Positions 8,818 through 16,764 of a DNA stretch of 51,427 bases are shown here, in pieces (positions within the stretch are counted from its first letter, which is position 1; every line of letters starts with the position of its first letter). Origin of the DNA: an uncultured Bacteroides sp. GTDB lineage: Bacteria > Bacteroidota > Bacteroidia > Bacteroidales > Bacteroidaceae. The notes below the pieces were generated by a model. The model did not search any database. It was not told where the DNA came from and worked only from the letters and a program-made list of their open reading frames with translations. The stretch covers positions 1-51,427 of the forward strand of contig CANSEY010000030.1 in the NCBI GenBank assembly GCA_947646015.1, read 5' to 3'. Position numbers and translations under genes: made by a program.

Positions 8818-9659
8818 TGCGCCAAACTCTTTTGTTCCAACTCTTTTTGCTCTCTCTGACCAGTTCTTGCAATCACACGCACCTCACTCACCTTACCAAA
8901 ATCCGTTGCCAGTTTTACCTTCAACAGATAGGAAAGACCATCATTCGAATCGGCCATATCATCTACCGTACCAATCATAATACCTTCAGGAAAAACCGTG
9001 GAATAACCACTGGTCACAACTGTATCTCCCAAATTGAATTCGGCATGACGAGGCAAATCTTTCAAATAAGCATACCGGGCATCTCCATATTCCCACTTCA
9101 GGTAACCGAAATACTCACTACCCACAATTTTACAACTAATGCTGGATTTGCTGTTCAACACCGAAATCACCCGGGAATAGTGAGAAGAAGTTTCATATAC
9201 GATGCCGACCACCCCATTACCATCGACCACGCCCATTTCAGGACGGATGCCATCCTTCGATCCCCGATTCAGAGTGATGTAGTTATCTACCAGATTGAGA
9301 CTGTTATTGATAACCCGGGCTTTGAAGATTTCATAGTCTGTATCCGACAAGTTTCGGATACTATTCAGCTCGGTTGAGTCAGAGAGATGTTTTACTAATG
9401 CATTCTCCAGATTGCGGTTCTGCTGCTCCAACTCCATGATGCGATCCAATAAATCCTCATTGACCGACTTCAGATGGAAATAAGAAGTTATTCCACCGGA
9501 TACTTCATATACTTTGCCGGCAACTACATTGGCCGAACTGAAATAAACACTGTGTTGGTAGTGGTTAAAGCGAAATAACAAAACAAAACTGATCACCTCC
9601 AACAGAATGAAGAGGAACCAGTGATTATATTTCAAAAGAAAGTTCAGTAAATTCCGCAT
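8814..9659 (-). CDS. mreC: Rod shape-determining protein MreC
   Basis: The 281-residue protein has an N-terminal membrane anchor (about residues 10-30), a coiled-coil stretch around 60-95 rich in Leu, Glu and Asn, and a beta-rich periplasmic domain with MGVVDGNGVVGIV and VVTSGYSTVFPEGI, both MreC hallmarks. MreC links MreB filaments to PBP2 in the periplasm. It overlaps mreD by 4 nt. It is separated from mreB by 101 nt containing a long inverted repeat, so its level could be set separately from mreB. Confidence 0.94.
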   Translation of the reverse strand: MRNLLNFLLKYNHWFLFILLEVISFVLLFRFNHYQHSVYFSSANVVAGKVYEVSGGITSYFHLKSVNEDLLDRIMELEQQNRNLENALVKHLSDSTELNSIRNLSDTDYEIFKARVINNSLNLVDNYITLNRGSKDGIRPEMGVVDGNGVVGIVYETSSHYSRVISVLNSKSSISCKIVGSEYFGYLKWEYGDARYAYLKDLPRHAEFNLGDTVVTSGYSTVFPEGIMIGTVDDMADSNDGLSYLLKVKLATDFGKVSEVRVIARTGQREQKELEQKSLAQ

Positions 9660-9678
9660 AAAGACATATAAGTTACAA

Positions 9679-9753
9679 ACTACGATCTACGAGCCACAAG
9701 TTCGTGCAGCAACTTACGCAACTGCCTCTCACTTATAGCTCGTAAACCGTAGT
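9679..9753. repeat. Inverted repeat in the mreB-mreC gap
   Basis: ACTACGATCTACGAGC (9679-9694) and GCTCGTAAACCGTAGT (9738-9753) pair at 14 of 16 positions around a 43-nt loop. It lies within the otherwise tight elongasome operon. There is no U-tract, so it is more likely an RNA processing or stability element than a terminator (inference). Confidence 0.5.
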
Positions 9754-9760
9754 CAATTAT

Positions 9761-10783
9761 TTATCTCATCAAGAATGAGAAACGGTCTACATTCTTCAAT
9801 GCAACCCCTGTACCTTTAGCTACTGCATGCAACGGGTCTTCTGCAATGTGGAAAGGAATATTTATCTTATCAGTCAGACGTTTGTCCAAGCCACGAAGCA
9901 GCGCTCCACCACCGGCCAAATAGATTCCATTATGCACAATATCGGCATACAGTTCAGGAGGTGTATTCTCTAACGCACTCAGAATAGCTGTTTCTATCTT
10001 CGAGATTGATTTCTCAAGACAGTGTGCCACTTCCTGGTAGCATACCGGAACTTCCATCGGAAGTGCAGTGATACGGTTCGGTCCGTGAACGATATAATCT
10101 TCAGGAGCATCCTCACCCAGTTCGGTCAAAGCAGCACCCACATTTATCTTAATACGTTCGGCCATACGCTCACTGACTTTCACGTTATGCTGACGGCTCA
10201 TGTATTCCTGAATATCGGCAGTCAGATCATCTCCCGCTATACGAATAGAGTTGTTCGAAACAATACCTCCCAATGAAATTACAGCAATCTCGGTAGAACC
10301 ACCACCTATATCAACAATCATGTTTCCTTCCGGTGCTTCTACATCAATACCGATACCGATAGCCGCAGCCATAGGTTCAAATACCAGATAGACATCACGT
10401 CCGCCGGCATGTTCGGCAGAGTCACGGACAGCACGAAGTTCAACTTCCGTACTACCCGAAGGCACTCCGATCACCATACGAAGCGATGGAGAGAAAAGGC
10501 GGTTACGAGTATTTACCTGTTTGATCAGTCCGCGCATCATCTGCTCGCAAGCATAGAAGTCGGCAATCACTCCGTCGCGCAACGGACGGATGGTACGAAT
10601 ATTCTCGTGCGTCTTTTCGTGCATCAGCTTAGCCTTTTCACCTACAGCAATCATCTTGTCTGTCCGACGGTCAAGGGCCACCACCGAAGGCTCATCTACT
10701 ACAATCTTACCACCGGTAATAATGATAGTATTGGCCGTACCGAGGTCCATTGCTATTTCTTGTGTAAAAGAGAATAATCCCAT
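9761..10783 (-). CDS. mreB: Actin-like rod shape protein MreB
   Basis: The 340-residue bacterial actin organises the elongasome under the inner membrane. Nucleotide-binding motifs are plain: DLGTANT at residues 13-19 (phosphate 1), DIGGGST at 158-164 (phosphate 2) and GGGALLRGL near the C-terminus (adenosine). The N-terminal GLFSFTQEI precedes the first strand, as in MreB proteins. It lies 74 nt downstream of purH and upstream of mreC. No promoter-like -7 element was recognised in the short purH-mreB gap, so it may be read from the purH promoter. Confidence 0.97.
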   Translation of the reverse strand: MGLFSFTQEIAMDLGTANTIIITGGKIVVDEPSVVALDRRTDKMIAVGEKAKLMHEKTHENIRTIRPLRDGVIADFYACEQMMRGLIKQVNTRNRLFSPSLRMVIGVPSGSTEVELRAVRDSAEHAGGRDVYLVFEPMAAAIGIGIDVEAPEGNMIVDIGGGSTEIAVISLGGIVSNNSIRIAGDDLTADIQEYMSRQHNVKVSERMAERIKINVGAALTELGEDAPEDYIVHGPNRITALPMEVPVCYQEVAHCLEKSISKIETAILSALENTPPELYADIVHNGIYLAGGGALLRGLDKRLTDKINIPFHIAEDPLHAVAKGTGVALKNVDRFSFLMR

Positions 10784-10857
10784 AATGAATAAATTTCTAA
10801 TGCGTCAATATACCAGTGTGCCCATAACGGGTTGTCCGGCATACAACAAGTTTTTAA

Positions 10858-12381
10858 TTAGTGCTTAAAGTGGCGGATACCCGTTGTAACCATTGCCATG
10901 CCATGTTCGTTGCAATAGTCAAATGTCAACTGGTCTTTCACCGAACCGCCCGGCTGGATCACAGCTGTCACACCTTCCTTATCCGCAATTTCCACACAAT
11001 CGGGGAAAGGGAAGAAAGCATCCGATGCCATCACCGCACCCTGCAAATCGAAACCAAACGACTTAGCTTTTTCGATAGCTTGTTTCAGTGCATCCACACG
11101 TGAAGTCTGTCCCACACCGCTTGCCAGCAATTGTTTTCCTTTGGCCAAAACAATGGCATTCGACTTACTGTTTTTTACTATTTTATTAGCAAACAGCATA
11201 TCTTCTACCTCTTCCGGTGTCGGAGCTTTATCAGTTACCGTTTTCAGGTCTGCAGTTGTTTCAATATTCAAGTCTCTGTCCTGAACCAATACACCATTCA
11301 ATAAAGAACGGAATTGCTTTCTCGGCAATTTAGCCTCTTTACGAACCAAAATGATACGATTCTTTTTCTGTCCCAGAATTTCGAGTGCATCTACATCGTA
11401 ATCAGGAGCAATCACAACTTCAAAGAAGATTTTATTGATCTCTTCCGCTGTCTCTTTATCAATAACCGCATTCGTGATCAGCACCCCCCCAAAGGCAGAT
11501 ACCGGATCACCGGCCAACGCGTCTTTCCATGCTTCGAGCACAGTAGGACGAGAAGCCAGCCCGCAAGCATTATTATGCTTCAGAATAGCAAATGTGACAT
11601 CGTCAAACTCATCGATCAAATCGACAGCGGCATTGATGTCAAGCAGGTTGTTATAAGAGATCTCTTTTCCATGAATCTGATCAAACATCTCATCCAGGTT
11701 TCCATAGAAATATCCCTTCTGATGTGGATTTTCGCCATAACGCAACGTCTTCTGGCTATTGGCAGAGCAACGGAAAGCAGAACCCTCTTCAGCATCAAAA
11801 TAGTTGAAGATAGCCGAATCATAGTGTGAAGATACGGCAAATGCCTCTTTAGCCATCCAACGACGTTCTTCAAGAGAAGAAGTGGCCCCGTGCTCCATCA
11901 ACATATCGAGCAAAGGTTTATATTGAGCTTGTGAAGCAACAATAATTACGTCATTGAAGTTTTTGGCAGCGGCACGAATCAAAGAGATTCCGCCTATATC
12001 AATTTTTTCGATAATAGCAGCCTCATCAGCACCCGAAGCAACAGTCGCTTCAAACGGATAGAGGTCTACAATAACCAGGTCGATTTCAGGGATTTCATAT
12101 TTCTCAATCTGCTGGATGTCTTGTTCCAGTCCACGGCGGCAAAGAATTCCTCCGAATATTTTCGGATGCAGCGTCTTCACTCTACCACCCAAAATAGAAG
12201 GATACGAAGTCAAATCTTCGACAGCCTTACAGGGATAGCCCAGCGATTCAATAAACTGACGAGTTCCGCCTGTTGACAGGAACTCTACTCCTTCTTCGTG
12301 CAGTTTGGTAATGATTTCATCCAAACCTTCTTTGTGATAAACCGATACCAAAGCGGTTTTTATTCTTTTAGACTCAGACAT
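10858..12381 (-). CDS. purH: Bifunctional AICAR transformylase / IMP cyclohydrolase
   Basis: The 507-residue enzyme carries out the last two steps of IMP synthesis. The N-terminal IMP cyclohydrolase domain (about 1-190) starts KRIKTALVSVYHKEGL and contains LSTGGT and GGRVKTLHPKI. The C-terminal transformylase domain carries KTLRYGENPHQ and KHNNACGLA. The frame is open to a TTG at 12411, but that point overlaps the -7 promoter element, so the ATG at 12381 is chosen. It appears to head the transcript running into mreB, joining purine synthesis with cell-wall growth genes. Confidence 0.95.
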   Translation of the reverse strand: MSESKRIKTALVSVYHKEGLDEIITKLHEEGVEFLSTGGTRQFIESLGYPCKAVEDLTSYPSILGGRVKTLHPKIFGGILCRRGLEQDIQQIEKYEIPEIDLVIVDLYPFEATVASGADEAAIIEKIDIGGISLIRAAAKNFNDVIIVASQAQYKPLLDMLMEHGATSSLEERRWMAKEAFAVSSHYDSAIFNYFDAEEGSAFRCSANSQKTLRYGENPHQKGYFYGNLDEMFDQIHGKEISYNNLLDINAAVDLIDEFDDVTFAILKHNNACGLASRPTVLEAWKDALAGDPVSAFGGVLITNAVIDKETAEEINKIFFEVVIAPDYDVDALEILGQKKNRIILVRKEAKLPRKQFRSLLNGVLVQDRDLNIETTADLKTVTDKAPTPEEVEDMLFANKIVKNSKSNAIVLAKGKQLLASGVGQTSRVDALKQAIEKAKSFGFDLQGAVMASDAFFPFPDCVEIADKEGVTAVIQPGGSVKDQLTFDYCNEHGMAMVTTGIRHFKH

Positions 12382-12408
12382 TGATTTGCTTATTAAGTAT
12401 TTGGTGCG

Positions 12409-12416
12409 CAAAGTTA
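12409..12416 (-). promoter_or_regulatory. -7 element for purH-mre operon
   Basis: On the minus strand this reads TAACTTTG, an exact TAnnTTTG match, giving a 5' leader of about 20 nt before the purH ATG at 12381. The -33 region is weak. Confidence 0.65.
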
Positions 12417-12461
12417 CGAAATATTGTTTATCGTACGTAATAAATAAGGTGTGAATTATTA

Positions 12462-12501
12462 ATAAAAAAGCGCTGACTCACAATTGAATGAGTCAGCGCC
12501 A
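12462..12501 (-). terminator. Intrinsic terminator after the M13 peptidase gene
   Basis: An 11-bp perfect stem GCGCTGACTCA/TGAGTCAGCGC (12470-12480 with 12489-12499) has an 8-nt loop and, on the minus strand, is followed by a run of Ts. It lies just past the M13 peptidase stop and upstream of the purH promoter, so it insulates the two transcripts. Confidence 0.9.
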
Positions 12502-12532
12502 TTTTTACTTTTATTTTATTTGCAACAATCTA

Positions 12533-14566
12533 TTACCAAATTGACACCCGCTTATCTACCGGCAAGTACATCGGATCTTTTTCAGTAATATTGAAAGCTT
12601 CATACCATGCACCGATTTGAGGCAGTGCTCCATCTACACGCCATTTGCCCAACGAATGCGGATCGGTCTTCGTACGCTTCAGGATTTCTTCAGGACGGAT
12701 GTTTCCGGCCCACACATTGGCATAAGACAAGAAGAAGCGCTGTTCGGGTGTAAATCCGTTTTCAATTCTCAACGGAGCCGCAGCCGTCGCTTTTTTGAAT
12801 GCCTGATATGATACCTGAAGTCCACCGTGATCGGCAATGTTTTCGCCTAAAGTAAACTCTCCATTGGCATGAACACCGGGAGCTACTTCAATACTGTCGA
12901 AGAAGTTAGCCATCACCGCCGCACGAGCCTCAAAGTTCTTGGCATCTTCTGCCGTCCACCAATCTTTCAAGTTACCATCCTTATCATACTGACGACCCTG
13001 ATCATCAAATCCATGGGTCATTTCATGTCCGATAACTACACCGATCGCTCCATAATTGAAGGCATCATCCGCATTCATATCAAAGAAAGGATATTGAAGT
13101 ATACCGGCCGGGAAACAGATCTCATTCGTCGTTGGATTGTAATATGCATTTACTGTCTGTGGAGTCATATACCACTCGTCCTTATCGACCGGTTTACCAT
13201 ATTTGCCGATCATCTCGTTGTAACTCCACTGGTTGGCACGCTCAATGTTGGCCCAATATGAATCATCCTTTATTTCCAGAGAAGAGTAGTCTTTCCACTT
13301 ATCCGGATACCCGATCTTGACATGGAAAGTCGCCAGTTTTTCAAGTGCTTTTTCTTTGGTCTCTTCACCCATCCAGCTCAGCCCCTTGATGCGCTCTCCC
13401 AAAGATTCCTGCAAATTCTTGACCAGCGCTACCATACGCTCCTTAGCCGCAGCAGGGAAATACTTCTCTACATACATCTGTCCGACAGCCTCGCCCAATG
13501 AACCATCAACAGTGCTGACAGCACGCTTCCAACGAGGTTGCATCTCTTTCTTACCCGACATGGTGCGGCCATAGAAATCAAAATCCTGGGCTATAAAGTC
13601 GTCACTCAGATAGTTGGCAGCCGAATTGATCAGATTCCACTGCAAGTACAAAATCTGGTCCTCGAGTGATACCGTATCGATGATGGCATTCACCTCCTTC
13701 AATGCATCAGGCTGACCAATATTAACTTCTTTCAGGTTATTCAGTCCGGCAGTTGAGAAAAATACATCCCATGCAAAAGAAGGATACTCTTTTTGCAATT
13801 CTTCCAAAGTCTTCTTATTATAGTTGGCATGCGGATCACGCAATTCTACTTGCGAACGTGCCGACCGGGCCAGGCGAGTCTCGATATTCATCACTGCTTT
13901 CACAGCTTTCCGGGCAGTAGCTTCATCATATCCGGCCAGTTGGAACATCTTACTTACATGCTGCTGGTATTTATCACGAATTTCTTTCGTCTGCGCATCA
14001 TCCTCCAAATAATAATCCCGTTCGCCCATGCCCAGGCCACCTTGCATGGTATGCACCATATTTTCATTGCTATTCATGTCATCAGCACTGACATACAGAA
14101 TGAAGTACGGATACATCCCTCTCTTCTGCATTTCTACAATCAACGGATAGATTTCAGCTTTATCTTTGATGGCACCTATTTTCTCCAGTTCGGGTTTAAT
14201 GGGGGCAGCGCCTTCCTTATTCAGTTTTACGCTGTCCATAGCTATATTATAAAGTTCACCGACTTTCTGTGCAATGCTGCCGGCTTCATGTTTTTCGGCA
14301 GCCAGCCCTTCAATCAGTCCACGCAACTGCTGACGGTTGTTTTCGGCGAGCATATCGAATGAACCGAAACGTGAATACTCATCTGTCAGAGGATGGTTTT
14401 TCATCCATCCGCCACAAGCATACTGATAAAAACTGGTGCCCGGCAGGGCAGTTGTGTCAAGGTTGGCAAGGTCAATGCCGGACGTAAGTACGGCCTCTTT
14501 CTTACTGTTGCATCCTGTTGCCATACAACAGATTGCAAGAATTGGTAAATACTTAATTACTTTCAT
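12533..14566 (-). CDS. pepO: M13 (neprilysin/PepO-like) zinc endopeptidase, lipoprotein
   Basis: The 677-residue envelope metallopeptidase likely cleaves short peptides. A signal peptide with lipobox MATGC (Cys about residue 19) predicts lipidation. The zinc site is intact: HEMTH at 514-518 (His514, His518, catalytic Glu515), with the third ligand Glu575 in GENIADHGG. The motif NAYYNP and the C-terminal Trp of RVSIW fit the family. It lies 15 nt downstream of the ABC-F gene, probably in one transcript, and ends at a strong terminator. The gene symbol reflects family membership; the substrate is unknown. Confidence 0.92.
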   Translation of the reverse strand: MKVIKYLPILAICCMATGCNSKKEAVLTSGIDLANLDTTALPGTSFYQYACGGWMKNHPLTDEYSRFGSFDMLAENNRQQLRGLIEGLAAEKHEAGSIAQKVGELYNIAMDSVKLNKEGAAPIKPELEKIGAIKDKAEIYPLIVEMQKRGMYPYFILYVSADDMNSNENMVHTMQGGLGMGERDYYLEDDAQTKEIRDKYQQHVSKMFQLAGYDEATARKAVKAVMNIETRLARSARSQVELRDPHANYNKKTLEELQKEYPSFAWDVFFSTAGLNNLKEVNIGQPDALKEVNAIIDTVSLEDQILYLQWNLINSAANYLSDDFIAQDFDFYGRTMSGKKEMQPRWKRAVSTVDGSLGEAVGQMYVEKYFPAAAKERMVALVKNLQESLGERIKGLSWMGEETKEKALEKLATFHVKIGYPDKWKDYSSLEIKDDSYWANIERANQWSYNEMIGKYGKPVDKDEWYMTPQTVNAYYNPTTNEICFPAGILQYPFFDMNADDAFNYGAIGVVIGHEMTHGFDDQGRQYDKDGNLKDWWTAEDAKNFEARAAVMANFFDSIEVAPGVHANGEFTLGENIADHGGLQVSYQAFKKATAAAPLRIENGFTPEQRFFLSYANVWAGNIRPEEILKRTKTDPHSLGKWRVDGALPQIGAWYEAFNITEKDPMYLPVDKRVSIW

Positions 14567-14581
14567 ACACTTAATAAACTA

Positions 14582-16537
14582 TTATTTTTCATTCATCTCT
14601 TCCAACTCCATCGAAACGCGCTCCCACTCTTCCACCGTATGGTCAAGTTGCTGTTTCAGTTTTTGGTGTTGTTCATATAGCGACATGTCCGAAGCACCAT
14701 CGGGCGTAGCCATCTTTTCTTCAAGAATAGCAATAGCCGACTCTGTCTGTTCGATAGCAGCTTCACAGTCTGCTACCAGGCGCTCCAGTTTTTTTATTTT
14801 TTTATTGAGTTCTTTTTGAGCCTCGTATGATAACTTATTCTCGGATATTCCTTCTTCGGCTCCTTCCTCTTTCTTACCGTTTGCGGGCGAGGCGGATGAC
14901 GGATTCGCCTTCTGAAGTTCATTCAGGTTCTCTATTTTCTTCTTTTGAAGAAAATCATAGATACCTCCCAAATGCTCTTTCACCACGCCACCACCAAACT
15001 CATATACTTTAGTCGCAAGTCCATCCAAAAAATCACGGTCATGACTAACTATAATCACCGTTCCGTCAAACTCTCGGATAGCCTCTTTCAGCACATCCTT
15101 CGAACGCATATCCAAATGATTGGTAGGCTCGTCGAGAATCAGGAAGTTGACAGGTTCCAAAAGCAACTTTATCATTGCCAGACGTGTACGCTCACCTCCC
15201 GAAAGCACTTTCACCTTCTTATCCGATGCCTCTCCACCAAACATAAAGGCTCCCAGAATATCACGTATTTTCAGACGGATATCTCCCACTGCCACCCGGT
15301 CGATAGTATCGAAGACCGTTAGATTCTCATCCAACATCTGTGCCTGGTTCTGGGCAAAATATCCAATCTGCACATTGTGCCCCAGTGTAAGTTTACCCTC
15401 ATAATCAATCTCACTCATGATACACTTCACAAGGGTAGACTTACCTTCACCGTTCTTTCCTACAAAGGCCACTTTTTCACCACGATTAATGGTCAGGTTG
15501 ACATCATGGAAGACAACGTGTGCCCCATAGGCCTTTTTCACGTCTTCGCAGATCACCGGGTAGTTTCCGCTACGGCTGGAACAGACAAACTTTAATCTCA
15601 ATGCGGAGTTATCCACTTCGTCAACCTCAATCCGTTCTATCTTTTCCAGTTGCTTCATGCGGCTCTGCACCTGCACAGCCTTCGTTGCTTTGTAACGGAA
15701 ACGCTCGATAAACGCCTCTGTATCCTCAATCTGTTTCTGCTGATTCTCATAAGCACGCAACTGCTGCTCACGACGCTCCTGACGCAAAACGATATACTCA
15801 TCATATTTCACTTTATAATCGTATATCTGCCCACAAGTAATTTCGATGGTACGAGTGGTTACATTGTTTAAAAAGGCCCGGTCATGGCTGACCAGCACCA
15901 CTGCATTGGCACGGGTAGAGAGGAAAGTCTCCAGCCATTGGATACTCTCGATGTCCAAATGGTTGGTCGGCTCGTCAAGAAGCAGCACATCCGGTTTCCT
16001 GAGCAGAAGTTTGGCCAGTTCGATTCTCATACGCCATCCTCCGGAAAACTCACTGGTCGGACGATTAAAATCTTCCCGGCTGAATCCCAATCCTATCAGC
16101 GTACGCTCTATCTCCGCATGAAAGTTAGTGCCTCCCATCATCAGGAAGCGGTCATTCTCATGCGTGAAACGGTCTATTAGTTTATGATACTCTTCCGAAT
16201 CATAATCGGTTCGGTCAGCCAATTCCTGATTCATGCGTTCCAGGTCGGCCTGTAATTCAAAAATATGTTCAAATGCCAATTCCGCCTCTTCCATCACGGT
16301 ATGGTTATCGGCAAGAATCATCACCTGTGGCAAATAGCCGATCGTTACATCACGCGGAATAGCTATAACACCTCGTGTAGGACTTTGCAATCCGGCCAAG
16401 ATCTTCAACATAGTTGATTTCCCGGCACCGTTTTTACCCACCAGGGCTATTCGATCTTTTTTATTAATGACATAACTAACGTCCTCAAACAATGGTGTGG
16501 CGTTAAATTCTACTGTTAATCCTTCTACTGAAATCAC
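14582..16537 (-). CDS. ABC-F family ATPase
   Basis: The 651-residue soluble protein has two ABC domains in tandem and no membrane segment, the ABC-F layout (EttA/Uup/YdiF-like). These proteins act on ribosomes, some relieving stalls or protecting from antibiotics. Walker A GKNGAGKST (34-42) and GKNGEGKST, signatures SGGWRMR and LSGGERTR, and two DEPTNHLD Walker B boxes are visible. The charged linker after domain 1 (EAFIERFRYKATKAVQVQSR) is the P-site tRNA-interaction region. A C-terminal coiled coil (about 575-650) is Uup/YdiF-like. The start is GTG: an in-frame stop lies just upstream and no ATG precedes the conserved ISVEGLTVEF. The exact subfamily is not determined. Confidence 0.92.
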   Translation of the reverse strand: MISVEGLTVEFNATPLFEDVSYVINKKDRIALVGKNGAGKSTMLKILAGLQSPTRGVIAIPRDVTIGYLPQVMILADNHTVMEEAELAFEHIFELQADLERMNQELADRTDYDSEEYHKLIDRFTHENDRFLMMGGTNFHAEIERTLIGLGFSREDFNRPTSEFSGGWRMRIELAKLLLRKPDVLLLDEPTNHLDIESIQWLETFLSTRANAVVLVSHDRAFLNNVTTRTIEITCGQIYDYKVKYDEYIVLRQERREQQLRAYENQQKQIEDTEAFIERFRYKATKAVQVQSRMKQLEKIERIEVDEVDNSALRLKFVCSSRSGNYPVICEDVKKAYGAHVVFHDVNLTINRGEKVAFVGKNGEGKSTLVKCIMSEIDYEGKLTLGHNVQIGYFAQNQAQMLDENLTVFDTIDRVAVGDIRLKIRDILGAFMFGGEASDKKVKVLSGGERTRLAMIKLLLEPVNFLILDEPTNHLDMRSKDVLKEAIREFDGTVIIVSHDRDFLDGLATKVYEFGGGVVKEHLGGIYDFLQKKKIENLNELQKANPSSASPANGKKEEGAEEGISENKLSYEAQKELNKKIKKLERLVADCEAAIEQTESAIAILEEKMATPDGASDMSLYEQHQKLKQQLDHTVEEWERVSMELEEMNEK

Positions 16538-16567
16538 TTCTTTCTATAAATAAGGGAATTGAGGCAG

Positions 16568-16575
16568 CAAAGATA
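16568..16575 (-). promoter_or_regulatory. -7 element for the ABC-F/M13 peptidase operon
   Basis: TATCTTTG on the minus strand is an exact TAnnTTTG match 30 nt before the GTG start. The -33 is degenerate. Confidence 0.6.
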
Positions 16576-16764
16576 CTCATTTATACAGACTGCGAAAAAA
16601 GAAACGGAATAAATATACACCCCCTCTAAAACTGAAAGCCAAACAGACATACACTACAAAACACGATGAAATGATCTACCTCACAATGATCATTCATGTA
16701 GCAGTATGAGACAGAACAGAAAGACAACACCCGATTACTCTAAATATACTGATAAAAAGACTTA

